Shown here: piece after piece, positions 44,321-54,600 of the stretch
Numbering within the stretch: position 1 is the first letter of the stretch
How the letters are laid out: each line of letters opens with the position of its first letter
Origin: Sandaracinaceae bacterium
Lineage (GTDB): Bacteria > Myxococcota_A > Polyangia > Polyangiales > Sandaracinaceae
Direction of reading: 5' to 3'
Length of the DNA stretch: 64,000 bases
Assembly: GCA_019637095.1 (NCBI GenBank)
Contig: JAHBWG010000037.1
Span: 23,731 to 87,730, forward strand
Program-made: the position numbers and the translations under genes
The notes under the pieces: model-generated
What the model was told of the DNA's origin: nothing
Seen by the model: only the letters and a program-made list of their open reading frames with translations
The model's database searches: none

Positions 44321-45321
44321 TGGAAGAGACACCGCTCGTCATGCGCGCCCGCGAGCTCGCCCGCGTCGCGCACGCGGACCAGGTCCGCAAGTCGGGCGCG
44401 CTGCCGTACTTCACGCACCTCGACGCGGTCGCCTCGATCTGCGCCGCGCACGGGCACGACGACGAGGCGACGGTCGCGGCCGCCTACCTGCACGACCTGC
44501 TCGAGGACCAGCCCGCGTTCGGGCCACGCCTGCGCGCGGAGATGCCGCCGCACGTGATCGCGATCGTCGAGGTGCTCACCGAGCCCAAGCTCGACGCGCG
44601 CGGGCTCAAGCGCGACAAGCGCGAGCGCTTCCGCGACTACCTCGCGCAGCTGCGCGCCGATCGGGAGCCGGCGCGCGCCGCCGTCCCCGTGAGCTGCGCC
44701 GACAAGATCCACAACTTCACCAGCCTCGCCGAGGCGCAGGCCGCGGGCGACGACCTGCTCGGGCGGCTGCGCACGCGCCCCGGCGATCAGCGCGAGCAGA
44801 TCGCGGCGCTGCGCCCGCTCTACGCGCGGCACGCGAGCGCGGCGCTGCTCGCCGCCTTCGACGAGGCGACCGCGCGGCTCGAAGAGACGATCGCGCGCTG
44901 GCTGCCGACCCGCGCGGTGGAGATCGCGGCGCAGGCGCACGTCGGTCAGCTCGACAAGGGCGGCGCGCCCTACCTCGAGCACCCGCTCCGGCTGATGCTG
45001 CGCGCCGAGACACCCGCGGAGAAGCTCGTCGCGGTGCTCCACGACGTGGTCGAGGACAGCGCGTGGACCCTCGAGGCGCTCGCGCGGGAGGGGTTCTCGA
45101 GCGAGGTGCTCGCGGCGCTCGAGCGGCTCACGCGCCTCGAGGGCGAGCCGTACGAGGACTTCATCGAGCGCGTCGCGGAGCACCCGCTCGCGCGTCGCGT
45201 GAAGCTCCTCGACCTCGCCGACAACGCGGACCTCTCGCGCATCCCGGCGCCGAGCGAGAGCGACCGAGCGCGCGTCGAGAAGTACCGGCGCGCGATCGCG
45301 CGCCTCGAGGAGACGAAATGA
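44320..45321 (+). CDS. Tandem HD protein, alarmone-hydrolase-like duplication
   Basis: The product is 333 residues made of two RelA/SpoT-type HD hydrolase modules. Module 1 has His33 (YFTHLDAV), HDLLED at 58-63 and Asp128 (CADKIHNF). Module 2 has His221 (YLEHPLR), HDVVED at 241-246 and Asp301 ([10 protein letters not shown]). The HD plus ED signature is that of (p)ppGpp hydrolases (SpoT hydrolase half, MESH1), and both copies keep it; there is no synthetase or TGS domain. A single MESH1-like protein is about 180 residues, so this is a fused pair. ATG 44320 overlaps the previous stop as TGATG; a GTG three bases upstream is possible. Its stop overlaps the SEC-C-RelE gene start. Confidence 0.88.
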   Translation: MEETPLVMRARELARVAHADQVRKSGALPYFTHLDAVASICAAHGHDDEATVAAAYLHDLLEDQPAFGPRLRAEMPPHVIAIVEVLTEPKLDARGLKRDKRERFRDYLAQLRADREPARAAVPVSCADKIHNFTSLAEAQAAGDDLLGRLRTRPGDQREQIAALRPLYARHASAALLAAFDEATARLEETIARWLPTRAVEIAAQAHVGQLDKGGAPYLEHPLRLMLRAETPAEKLVAVLHDVVEDSAWTLEALAREGFSSEVLAALERLTRLEGEPYEDFIERVAEHPLARRVKLLDLADNADLSRIPAPSESDRARVEKYRRAIARLEETK

Positions 45322-47372
45322 GCAGCACCTCCCCGGCCACGCTCGTCGAGCGGGCCGCCAACCTCGAGGCGGCGCAGGTCGACATCCGCGCGCTCGCCGC
45401 CGGGGCCGATCGCGAGACCCTCGAGGCGGCGCTCGCCGAGGCGATGGAGCGTCACGAGGTCGACGCCGCGGCGAACCTCGCCCTCGCGGTGCTCTCGCTC
45501 GGCGGCACGCCGCCCGCGGACGTGGTCGAGCACCTCTACCCGGACGTCGCCGACGAGCGCGCGGGCAACGTGCTCCTCGCCACGCACCCCGAGCGCGCGG
45601 CAATCTTCGAGCGCCTCTTCGCGTCGCGGAGGCCCGATCGCTACCAGCTCGCGATGGCCGCCGCGCTCTACGTGCACCTCGGCCTCCCCGAGACGCCGCT
45701 CCTCGTCGAGCTGTTGCGCCGCCTCGCGCGCAACAAGAGGGACTGGGTCGGCGCCTACTGGGCCGAGCAAGCGGCGTTGCGGGTGACCGACGCGCAGGTG
45801 CACGCCATGTACGAGTTCACCGACCGCAAGGTCGCGAAGGACCCGAAGCTCTTCGAGGAGCTCGGCGCGGCGCCGACGTTCGAGTCGCTGCGCGCGGAGC
45901 GGAGCAAGGTGCTCGCGTCGGGTTTCACGGCGCGCCGCGCGCAGCCCAAGGTGGGCCGCAACGATCCTTGCCACTGTGGCAGCGGGAAGAAGTACAAGAA
46001 GTGCTGCGCCCAGAGCGAGGAGCGCGCGAGCCTGTCGCCCGTCGCGGGGCTCACGATACGCGAGTATCGCAAGCGCCTGCACGAGTTCCTCGACGCGAAG
46101 GCCCTGCTCTCGCAGCACCCGGCGGACCTGGCTGGGCTGCCGTTCGAGGAGCTCGCGGTCGAGCAGCTCGACGCGGTCTTCCAGGTCTTCGTCGAGTGCG
46201 AGCGCCTCGAGCTCGCCGAGCGCGTGCTGGCCCTCCTCTTGGCGCGCCCCGAGCTGACGGACGAGGAGCGCGACAACGTGCGCTCCTTCTTGGTGGGCTT
46301 CGCGCACGACTGGGGGCACGAGGAGCTCGTGGCGCGTCACGTCCCGCTGTTCCTCGACCCGTCGAAGGTCCCGCCCTACGTCAAGCTCGGCCACTCGCTG
46401 CGCCACCCCGACGAGCGCGTCCTCGATCTGCTCGAGGCCGAGTGCCGCGCGTACGTCGTCGACGGCGGCCGGCCGCCCGTCGATCTCGCCTACGAGCTGC
46501 TCGCCACGCACCCGGCGCTCGGCATCCTGCTCACGCGCGGCACGCTCGACGCGGCGTTCCCCGAGGACGGCTGGCGCCTGCTCGACGAGCTCGAGTGGGC
46601 GCGCGACAAGCTCGGCGCGCCGCCGAACGACCCGTACTGGGCCGCGTGGGAGACGATGCTCGGCGCGAAGCAGCTCGCCAAGGCGAGCGACGAGGAGAAG
46701 GACGAGCTGCGCGCGGAGCTCGAGCGCTGGCGGCATCAGGCCGAGGAGGCTCGCGCGCAGGCGCAGCTCCTGGTCCGCGAGCTCGGCAAGCACCAGGACG
46801 AGCTCTCCGAGCTCGAGGCGCGCGCCGCCGAGGCGGAGGCCCTGGCGAAGGAGCGCGCAAGCCTCGTGGACGCCGACGAGCAGCGCCGTCAGGACGCCGC
46901 GGCGCGCGAGCTGCGGCGCAAGATCCGCGAGCTCGAGGAGCGCATCCGCGAGGGTCAGGCGGAGCGCGCGGACCTGCGCCGGCGTGCGCAGGACGCCGCG
47001 CACGGCGCGGGCACGGCGACGGCCGAGGTGGGCCGCGTCTCCGCCCCGCCCGCGCAGGACGAAGATCCGGGGCAGGAGCTCTCCTCGCACGGCCTGCGCA
47101 TCCCGGTCTGGACGGACAAGGCCCGCGGCTCGCTCGACAAGCTCCCTGCCAAGGTCGCGAGCGCCGCGATCGCCACCGCGGGCGCGCTCGGCGCCGGCCG
47201 CCCCGAGGCGTGGCGGCACGCCAAGCAGCTCGAGGGCCTGCACGGCCTCTGCTCTGCCCGCGTCGGGATCCACCACCGCCTGCTCTTCTGGATGGAGGAG
47301 GACGGAGTCCTCGAGGTCGACGAGGTGCTCACGCGCGAGAGCCTCGACCGCGCCCTCGCCGCGCGCCGCTAG
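45318..47372 (+). CDS. SEC-C zinc protein fused to a RelE/ParE-like C-terminal domain
   Basis: The protein has 684 residues. Residues 1-200 are helical. A SEC-C zinc motif lies at 213-230 ([18 protein letters not shown], ligands Cys218, Cys220, Cys229 and Cys230 or His). A helical region (240-450) and a long charged coiled coil (about 453-560) follow. The C-terminal 95 residues read like a RelE/ParE-fold toxin: [14 protein letters not shown], a basic middle, [22 protein letters not shown] and a final strand-helix. SEC-C modules bind ribosomes or SecB-like partners, and RelE toxins cleave ribosomal mRNA, so a ribosome-directed role is plausible. Whether the toxin-like active site is functional is unclear. 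ATG overlaps the preceding stop (ATGA). Confidence 0.82.
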   Translation: MSSTSPATLVERAANLEAAQVDIRALAAGADRETLEAALAEAMERHEVDAAANLALAVLSLGGTPPADVVEHLYPDVADERAGNVLLATHPERAAIFERLFASRRPDRYQLAMAAALYVHLGLPETPLLVELLRRLARNKRDWVGAYWAEQAALRVTDAQVHAMYEFTDRKVAKDPKLFEELGAAPTFESLRAERSKVLASGFTARRAQPKVGRNDPCHCGSGKKYKKCCAQSEERASLSPVAGLTIREYRKRLHEFLDAKALLSQHPADLAGLPFEELAVEQLDAVFQVFVECERLELAERVLALLLARPELTDEERDNVRSFLVGFAHDWGHEELVARHVPLFLDPSKVPPYVKLGHSLRHPDERVLDLLEAECRAYVVDGGRPPVDLAYELLATHPALGILLTRGTLDAAFPEDGWRLLDELEWARDKLGAPPNDPYWAAWETMLGAKQLAKASDEEKDELRAELERWRHQAEEARAQAQLLVRELGKHQDELSELEARAAEAEALAKERASLVDADEQRRQDAAARELRRKIRELEERIREGQAERADLRRRAQDAAHGAGTATAEVGRVSAPPAQDEDPGQELSSHGLRIPVWTDKARGSLDKLPAKVASAAIATAGALGAGRPEAWRHAKQLEGLHGLCSARVGIHHRLLFWMEEDGVLEVDEVLTRESLDRALAARR

Positions 47373-47388
47373 CGCGCGAGGGACGCCG

Positions 47389-47413
47389 CTCGGGAGGTCG
47401 CGTTCCTCCCGAG
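47389..47413. terminator. Bidirectional hairpin between convergent genes
   Basis: CTCGGGAGG and CCTCCCGAG form a 9-bp stem with a 7-nt loop, 16 nt after the SEC-C gene stop and 9 nt before the stop of the opposite gene. No T-run follows on either side, so termination strength is uncertain. Confidence 0.6.
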
Positions 47414-47422
47414 CCCGGGCCG

Positions 47423-49939
47423 TCAGCGGCGGCGGCGGAGCCGGCGCAGCGCGAGGCCGACGACGAAGAGGAGGGCGAGCGGCGCGCCGCGAGACGGCCG
47501 CCCGTCGATCCGGCAGCCGCAGCCGCCCGAGAGGCCGCCCATGTCGGGGTCCGCGCCCGCGTCGCCGGTCATCACGGCGCCGTCTCCGATCACGTCGCCG
47601 CCGGCGTCCGGCCCGACGACGCCGCCGTCGCCGGCGCCGCCGTCCGCGTCCGCGCCGCCGTCCACGCCACCGTCGGGCATGGCGCAGCCGGGGATCGCGT
47701 CGTGGGCGCACGCGTTCGCCTCGCAGCGATCGGCGGTGCACTCGTCGCCGTCGTCGCAGTCCGCGTCGGCGACGCAGCAGCCCTCGATCGGGTCGCTCTC
47801 GCAGGACGCGGTCAGCGAGTTGCAGGTGTTCGTGGTGCACTCGTCGTCGTCCGCGCACTCCGCGTCGTCGAGGCAGCAGCCCGCGAGCGGCGAGCTCTCG
47901 CAGCGGTTGGTCGCGAGGTCGCACGTGTCGAGCGTGCAGGTGTTGCCGTCGGCGCAGTCACCGTCGCTGACGCAGCACCCCTCGATGCGGGTGGAGCCGC
48001 AGTCGCCGCTCGCGCCGTCGCAGACGTCCACGGTGCACGCGTCCCCGTCGTCGCAGTCGGCGTCGGCGGAGCAGCAGCCCGGGACCGGGAGCGAGAGGCA
48101 GCGGTTCGTCGCGGCGTCGCACGCGGCGGTCACGCAGGCTCCGGCCGCGGTGCAGTCGGCGTCGACGGCGCAGCAGCTCGAGATCGGCGCGCTCGTGCAG
48201 CGGCCGCCGGGCCCCGTGCAGGAGTCGGCGGTGCAGACGTCGCCGTCGTTGCAGTCGCCGTCGACGTTGCAGCAACCGGGCACGGGGACGCTCGCGCAGC
48301 CGCCGGGCTCGGCGCACATGTCCGTCGTGCAGAGGTTGCGGTCGTCGCAGCTGAGCGCGGTGCCCATGCGGCACGTCCCGCTCGTGCACGTCTCCATCCC
48401 GTTGCACACCATCCCGTCCGGACAGGCGGTGCCGTTCGGGGCGAGCATGTCCGGCGGGCAGGCGCCGCTCATCCCGTCGCACGCCTCACCCGGGTCGCAC
48501 GCGCCGGTGCCGGCCCGACACGTCGTGCCCGCGGGGAGGCGCGCGTCCGCCGGGCACGCAGGGTCCATCCCCGTGCACTGCTCTTCGAGGTCGCACGCGC
48601 CGACGGAGACGCGGCAGGTGCGCCCCGCCTCCGTCATCCGGTCCGGCGGGCAGCTCACGGTGAGGCCGCTGCAGAACTCGAGGTCGTCGCAGACGCCGGC
48701 CGCGAATCGGCAGATGGTGCTCGACGACGCGAGCACGTCGGCGGGGCAGCTCGCGCTCGAGCCGGTGCAGGACTCGGCGACGTCGCAGACCCCCGCCGCG
48801 GCGCGACACACCTGCGACGAAGGCCGGAACGCGTCGGCGGGGCAGCTCGCGCTCGAGCCGGTGCAGGACTCGGCGACGTCGCAGACCCCGGCCGAGGCGC
48901 GGCAGACCTGCGTGTCGGGCTGGAACCCATCCGTCGGGCACGTGGCGCTCGCGCCGGAGCACGTCTCGGCGACGTCGCAGACGCCGGCGGAGGCGCGGCA
49001 GACGAAGCCGTTCGGGCGCAGGGTGTCGCTCGGACAGTCTGGGCTCGATCCGGTGCAGCTCTCGGCGAGGTCGCAGCCACCGCCCGAGGGCCGGCAGACC
49101 TGCGTGGCGGGGAGGAGCTGGTCCATGGGACACATCGTGCTCGCCCCGTTGCACGTCTCGGCGACGTCGCACACGCCGGCAGAGGCGCGGCAGACGAAGC
49201 CGCTCGGTCGGCGGGTGTCGCCCGGGCAGGTCGGGCTCGATCCGGTGCAGGTCTCGGCGACGTCGCAGCCGCCCGCCGAGGGCCGGCACACGTCGGTGCT
49301 CGGGCGGAGCTCACAGAGGTCGTTGCAGCACGACGACGGGTCGGTGTTCGCGGCGCCGTTGTCGCACGTCTCGAAGCTCTCGGTGATCCCGTTGCCGCAG
49401 ACCTGGCCGAGGGTGAACGAGAGGTCGTCGATCCAGTACTGGTCCACCGTCCCCGTGGTGATCTGGCGCACCTCGCACCGATCGATCAGCCCGGCGACGA
49501 TCGAGAGCGGGTCGGTCAGCCCGACCCCCTGGTCGGCGCGCGGCGCGATCGACGCCGTCCCGACCGAAGCGCCGGCCGGGTCGAAGCACTCGAGCACCAG
49601 CCCGCCCTGCCCGACCTCGATCGCGCTGATCGAGACGTTGCTCACCGGGTTGATGAAGCGCCATCGGATCAAGGCGCGGTGCGGCGAGGGCTGGAGCGCG
49701 TGGGGCGAGGACGTGGCGGTCGCGTGCGCGACCGCGGTCGGCGCGCCGCTGGCGCTCGAGAACGTCGCGACGCCCCACTGCCGATACTGCGCGCTGATCG
49801 GCGTCCCCGCGGGCACGCCGGCGCCGGCCGGATACGTGTCGAAGTTGACCGTGCGAGTCTGCGCGTGCGCCGACGCCGCACCGAGAACTACGAACGAAAC
49901 CAGCCAGACGACGCTGGCGTCCCAAACCCATTTCCCCAT
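47423..49939 (-). CDS. Disintegrin-like repeat protein with MYXO-CTERM anchor
   Basis: The protein has 838 residues. A signal peptide (about 1-27, ASAHAQ) and a beta-sandwich domain (about 28-170) come first. Nine tandem units of about 32 residues follow with the pattern CRxSAGxCDVAExCTGSSxx (then CPxD), the spacing of ADAM disintegrin modules, plus a partial tenth. Then come six or so units of CCxxDxDCDDGDxCTxDxC type, with Asp clusters that may bind calcium. An Asp/Gly/Ala linker leads to the MYXO-CTERM tail: GGCGC, a hydrophobic helix (LALLFVVGLAL) and a final RRLRRRR. It should be processed and displayed at the cell surface. ATG 49939 follows TACGCT by 6 nt. Confidence 0.92.
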   Translation of the reverse strand: MGKWVWDASVVWLVSFVVLGAASAHAQTRTVNFDTYPAGAGVPAGTPISAQYRQWGVATFSSASGAPTAVAHATATSSPHALQPSPHRALIRWRFINPVSNVSISAIEVGQGGLVLECFDPAGASVGTASIAPRADQGVGLTDPLSIVAGLIDRCEVRQITTGTVDQYWIDDLSFTLGQVCGNGITESFETCDNGAANTDPSSCCNDLCELRPSTDVCRPSAGGCDVAETCTGSSPTCPGDTRRPSGFVCRASAGVCDVAETCNGASTMCPMDQLLPATQVCRPSGGGCDLAESCTGSSPDCPSDTLRPNGFVCRASAGVCDVAETCSGASATCPTDGFQPDTQVCRASAGVCDVAESCTGSSASCPADAFRPSSQVCRAAAGVCDVAESCTGSSASCPADVLASSSTICRFAAGVCDDLEFCSGLTVSCPPDRMTEAGRTCRVSVGACDLEEQCTGMDPACPADARLPAGTTCRAGTGACDPGEACDGMSGACPPDMLAPNGTACPDGMVCNGMETCTSGTCRMGTALSCDDRNLCTTDMCAEPGGCASVPVPGCCNVDGDCNDGDVCTADSCTGPGGRCTSAPISSCCAVDADCTAAGACVTAACDAATNRCLSLPVPGCCSADADCDDGDACTVDVCDGASGDCGSTRIEGCCVSDGDCADGNTCTLDTCDLATNRCESSPLAGCCLDDAECADDDECTTNTCNSLTASCESDPIEGCCVADADCDDGDECTADRCEANACAHDAIPGCAMPDGGVDGGADADGGAGDGGVVGPDAGGDVIGDGAVMTGDAGADPDMGGLSGGCGCRIDGRPSRGAPLALLFVVGLALRRLRRRR

Positions 49940-49945
49940 GCGCCG

Positions 49946-49951
49946 AGCGTA
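49946..49951 (-). promoter_or_regulatory. -10-like TACGCT, N6 before ATG start
   Basis: TACGCT on the minus strand is 6 nt from the ATG at 49939. An alternative GTG at 49954 overlaps the hexamer, so ATG 49939 is preferred. The surrounding 40 nt are clearly AT-richer than the neighbourhood. Confidence 0.5.
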
Positions 49952-50036
49952 CACGCGATGCGCGCAGTCGACAGCGGAAAAATTCTCAAAACCTGGAATC
50001 TCGCGCTCGAGACCCCAGCTGGAGGTTTGGCGCCGC

Positions 50037-51122
50037 TCAGCTTCCGGGACGGCAGGTCACGGTGATCTGCGTCTCGCGGTGGAGCCACTCCCACACGCGG
50101 ATCTGGTACGCGCCGGGCGCGAGCTCGCGGGTGATGCGCGCGTTGGTGCCCTCACCCGAGTCGCTGTCCTCCGCGAGGACGTTGCCCGCCTGGACGATCG
50201 CCATCTGCGCGTCGTTCGACGAGGTGGCGTCGCAGGTGTACGTGCCGCCCGCGGTGATCACGAGGTTGAGGTGGACGTGGCCCCTGGGCGGCTCGGCCGC
50301 CGGGACGGGGACGGTGAGCGCGGTGCCGAGGGGCAGGAGCGCGCCGTCGGCGGCCATCTGGACCGGCGCGGCGGGCGCGCAGGTGACGGTGATCTGCGCG
50401 GCGCGGTGCTGCCACTCCCACACGCGCACGACGTACGCGCCGGGCGCGAGCACCCGCACGATGCGCGAGTTCACGCCCTCGCCCGAGTCGCTGTCCTCCA
50501 CGAGGACCGCCCCGTTCTGGAGCAGCGCCATCTGCGCGTCGAGCGACGAGGTCGCGTCGCACTGGTAGTTGCTCTCGGCCGGGATGGAGAGGGCGAGCTC
50601 GACCTGTCCGGCCGGGCCCTCTCCGGCGGGGACCTCGACGGTCACGGGCGTGCCGAGCAGCAGGGCGCTCGGGTTGGCCGGCGCCGCAGGCGCGGGGACG
50701 CACGTCACGGTGATCGACGCGTCGCGCCCGCGCCACTCCCAGACGCGCAGCGTGTAGGCGCCGGGATCGAGCTGGCGCGTGATCATCGCGTCGTAGCCCT
50801 CGCCCGAGTCGCTGTCGCGCGCGAGCTCGTTCGTGCCCATGAGGAGCGCGAGCTCGGCGTCGCGCACCTCGCCCCCGCCGACGCCGTGCGCGGTGCACTG
50901 GTAGTTGCCGGGCGCGGTGACGCTGAAGTCGATCGACACGGCCGCGGACGCCGGCTCGGCGCCTTGCGCGGCCGGGGCGATCGTCACGGTCGCGGGCGAG
51001 CCGATCGCCACCCGCGGCGCGGGCGGCGGGGGCGGGGGTGGGGGCGGCCCCGAGGAGTCGTCTCCGCCTCCGCACGCGCCGATCACGAGCAGCCCGAGCA
51101 CCCAAGCGAGCCTTCGTTCCAT
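50037..51122 (-). CDS. Three-repeat lipoprotein
   Basis: The product is 361 residues. A lipobox VIGAC (Cys17) precedes an Asp/Ser stretch and a run of nine prolines. The rest is three homologous modules of about 105 residues. Each contains a Cys near its start, a conserved DSDSGEG loop, a (L/A)-x-P-G-A-Y-x-(L/V/I)-RVWEW strand and a closing ITVTC strand. The layout resembles bacterial pre-peptidase C-terminal (PPC)-type beta sandwiches; the paired Cys probably form one disulfide per module and the acidic loop may bind calcium. It probably binds a ligand at the cell surface. ATG 51122 has GGAGG 8 nt upstream. Confidence 0.85.
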   Translation of the reverse strand: MERRLAWVLGLLVIGACGGGDDSSGPPPPPPPPPAPRVAIGSPATVTIAPAAQGAEPASAAVSIDFSVTAPGNYQCTAHGVGGGEVRDAELALLMGTNELARDSDSGEGYDAMITRQLDPGAYTLRVWEWRGRDASITVTCVPAPAAPANPSALLLGTPVTVEVPAGEGPAGQVELALSIPAESNYQCDATSSLDAQMALLQNGAVLVEDSDSGEGVNSRIVRVLAPGAYVVRVWEWQHRAAQITVTCAPAAPVQMAADGALLPLGTALTVPVPAAEPPRGHVHLNLVITAGGTYTCDATSSNDAQMAIVQAGNVLAEDSDSGEGTNARITRELAPGAYQIRVWEWLHRETQITVTCRPGS

Positions 51123-51199
51123 CACGTCCGCCTCCTTGCCAGCGTCCCCGCCGAGCGTGCGCGACTCTAACCCGGGGAGAGTCGGAGAGGGGACACGGT

Positions 51200-51613
51200 T
51201 CACATCTCCGCGCGGGCGCTCGCGCGGCGTCGCAGCTGCGCCTCGGACCAGCGCAGCGCCTGCTCGAGCGACGCGCAGACCTCGTGGGGCACGGGGTGCG
51301 ACACGACGAGCATCACGGTGCTCAGCACGAAGCGGAACGCGGCGCTCCGGAACACGAGCGCGGTGCCCAGGCACGTGTGGCCGAGCCGCCGCGAGTTGGC
51401 CTCGAGCCACTCGCTCGCGCGCCGGCGCATGTAAGGCGTCGCGCGCGCCGCCTCGGAGTTGTCGAACACCACCACGTACGGCTCGCCGCGCGCCAGGCAC
51501 TCCTCGGCCTTCGCGATGAACGCGTCGACGTCGGCGTCGGCGGGGATCCCGATCGTGCGGAAGACCACGATCGGCCACCGGCTCTCGTCGCACTCGATCC
51601 CGTCGCGCGCCAT
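51200..51613 (-). CDS. Small protein with STAS-like fold, unknown
   Basis: The product is 137 residues, soluble. Alternating strands and helices (WPIVVFRTIG, PYVVVFDNSEAAR, YMRRRASEWLEAN, CLGTALVFRSAAFRFVLS) suggest a SpoIIAA/STAS-like fold. I recall paralogues of this type in myxobacteria but none with a known role. No catalytic residues stand out. The start at ATG 51613 is preceded by GGGGGCG; longer frames upstream overlap the opposite gene. It is divergent from the cyclase-oxygenase gene. Confidence 0.7.
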   Translation of the reverse strand: MARDGIECDESRWPIVVFRTIGIPADADVDAFIAKAEECLARGEPYVVVFDNSEAARATPYMRRRASEWLEANSRRLGHTCLGTALVFRSAAFRFVLSTVMLVVSHPVPHEVCASLEQALRWSEAQLRRRASARAEM

Positions 51614-51695
51614 GCGTCGCCCCCGCTCGTCTCGTACCACGGCTCGCCCACGAAGCGCTTTACAACCGCGCCGCGGCTGGTCGATATGGGCGGTC

Positions 51696-54600
51696 ATGCC
51701 CGTGCGCCCCGAGGATCTCGACCGCGCGATCGCGCGCTCTCGCGCCGCGCTGCTCCGCGCGCAGCGCCCCGACGGCTCGTGGGACGAACGCTCCGACGTC
51801 GGCCCGGCGTCGACCGCCAACGTGCTCGTCGCGCTCGACCACGCGGGCCTGCTCCCCGCGACCGAGCGGGCGGCCGGGGCGCGGTGGCTGCGCGCGCAGC
51901 AGCGCGAGGACGGCTCGTTCCGCGCGCACCCGCACGCGGCGGCGGGCGACGTCTCGGTGACCGCGCAGTGCTACGCGGCGCTGTCGCGCTCGCCGGAGCC
52001 GGCCGATCGCGCGGCGGCGAGCCGCGCGTGGGGCTTCGTCGCGGCCCACGGCGGGGCCGACGAGCTGCTCGTGCGCATGGGCGCCGGCGACGTCGCGGCG
52101 GTGTGGCTCGCGCTCGCCGGGGAGCTCGCGCCGGGGCGCCTCCCGGACCCGGGCCTCGCGTGGTGTCTGGCCGACCCGCTGGTCGAGGCGATGAGCCGCC
52201 GCTTCCACTTCGGCGTGGTGATGGGCGCGCTCCAGCTCTCGCTGATCGCCAAGCGGCTGCGCGGCGACTTCGGCGCCGACGGGAGGCGCCGCTCGTGGCT
52301 CGACGAGAGGGCGTGCGCGCGCGCGCTCGAGCTCCTCGCGACGTTCCAGAACCGCGACGGGAGCTGGAACTCGAACACCGTGCAGACCGCGCTCGCGATC
52401 CCGGCGCTGCTCGCGGCCGGGCTGCGCACGAGCGACCCGCGCGTCCAGCGCGCGGTGCGCTGGCTGCGCTCGCGGCGCGTCGAGACCCCCGACGGCATCT
52501 GGTTCGACGTGTTCTCGAGCGACGTGTGGTCGACCGCGTTCACCGTGCGCGCGCTGCTGCTCGCCGGCGTGGCGCCGACGGATCCGCGGATGGTGCGCGC
52601 GATCGAGTGGCTCCTCGACGCGCAGCTCGTCGAGCCGATGCCGCGCGTGAACAACCGCAAGCCCTCGGCGGTGCGCACGGGGGGCTGGCCGTTCCAGACC
52701 GGCAACGAGACGATGGCCGACTGCGACGACGCGGGCATCGTGCTGAGCGTGCTCGGGATGGTCGTCGACGACGTCGAGCCGGCGCTCGCCGCGCGCATCC
52801 GCGAGTCGATCCGGCGCGCGCGCGAGTGGCTGTCCGACATGCAGAACCCGGACGGAGGCTGGGCGGCGTTCGTGTGGAACACGCCGGGCGAGCGCCCGAG
52901 CGGCTACACGCTCTTCTCGAAGGTCCCGAGCATCCCGCCGGACAGCCTCGTCGCGTCGATGCGCGCGTTCCTGTCGCCGCCGCCCGAGCTCGGCGACCCA
53001 TCGACCGAGGACCTCACCGCGCGCGTGCTGCACGGCCTGGGCTCGGTCGGCGCCGACACGCGCGACCCGGACGTCGCCGCCGCGCTGCGGTTCCTGCGCA
53101 CGCACCAGACCGAGGCGGGCGGCTTCTGGGGCCGCTGGGTCTGCAATTACCTCGCGTCGACGAGCTACGTGCTCGGCGCGCTCGCGCGCGTGCGCGAGGA
53201 CGTGGAGGAGGCGTACGTGCGCGACGCGGTCGCGTTCGTGCTCGACAAGCAGAACCCGGACGGTGGCTTCGGCGAGTCGACCCAGAGCTACGTCGATCCC
53301 GAGCGCGCGTTCCCCGCGCCGAGCACCGTGCCGTTGACCGCGCTCGTGGTGCAGGGCCTCGTCGAGGTCGGCGACCACGGCCACCCGCAGGTCGCGCGCG
53401 CGGTCGAGTTCCTGATCGCCAACCAGCGGCCCGACGGGAGCTGGCCCAACGACGACTACGTCGCGACCAACATCCCGCCCGACGGCTTCTACGTCTACGA
53501 CGGGGCGGCGCACCACATGCCGCTCGAGGCGCTCGCGCGCTACGCGCGGCGGCACGAGCAGCCGCCGCTCGAGCCGGCGGAGCGCTTCGGTCGCTGGTCG
53601 AGCGCCGAGCTCCAGGCGTGGCGCGCGCGCTGCGATCCGACGGCCGACGCGGTGGCCGAGGCGCTCTACGCGAGCGGCGACGTCGCCGCGATCAACGCGC
53701 TCTGTGCGGCGATCCTGAAGAACGACGCCCCGGTCCCGGACGGCCTCCCGCCCGCGGCGCAGCGCTTCTTCGAGGACACGGCCGCGCTGCCCGCATGGGC
53801 CGACGCGGCGAAGATCGCCCGCGCGCAGGAGCTCTTCGCTCAGGACGGCGTCTACGTCACGTTCGGGCTCTTCTGCTCGTCGCTGCCGCAGGCGTACTGC
53901 GCCGGACACGGGGCGCAGGTGCTGCTCGAGACGGGGCAGCTCCTCGACCGCACGCGCGAGCGCATCTTCGAGACCGCGCAGTTCCTCTTCGACGTGCTCG
54001 ACGTGGGCGGCCTCGCGACCGCGGGCCGCGGGATCCGCTCGGCGCAGCGCGTGCGGCTGATGCACGCGGCGGTGCGGCGCCTGATCCGACACCACGGCGG
54101 CTGGGACGCGGCGAGCTTGGGCGAGCCGATCAACCAGGAGGACCTCGCGGGCACGCTGATGACCTTCGGCGTCGTGACCTACGAGGCGGCGCGGCGGCTC
54201 GGCGTGAAGTGGAGCCGCGCGGACGCCGAGGCGTGGATCCACCACTGGAACGTGGTCGGTCACCTCCTCGGCATCGAGCACGACGCGTTGCCCCGCGATC
54301 TCGACGACGCGCAGGATCTCATGGAGGCGATCCGGCAGCACCAGTGGCGCCGGACCCGCACCGGCCGCGCGCTCGCGCGCGCGCTCGTCGACGCGATGCA
54401 GGAGCTCTTCACGCGCGACGTGCCGGCGCTGAACGGGCTCACGCCGACGCTGATCCGCCACCTCGCGGGCGATCACTGCGCCGACCTGCTCGGCGTCGGG
54501 GCGCCGGATTGGACGCGGCTGCTCGTCGCGGCGCTCACGGTGGCGACGCGCGCGATCGACGTCGAGGATCGCGAGGGCTGGCTCGAGACGCAGCTCGGCC

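Noticed and set aside
48486..49311. Regularly spaced near-identical DNA blocks that could look like a CRISPR array
   Set aside because: The periodicity of about 96 nt is in frame and encodes the disintegrin-like repeats; there are no unique spacers of constant length.
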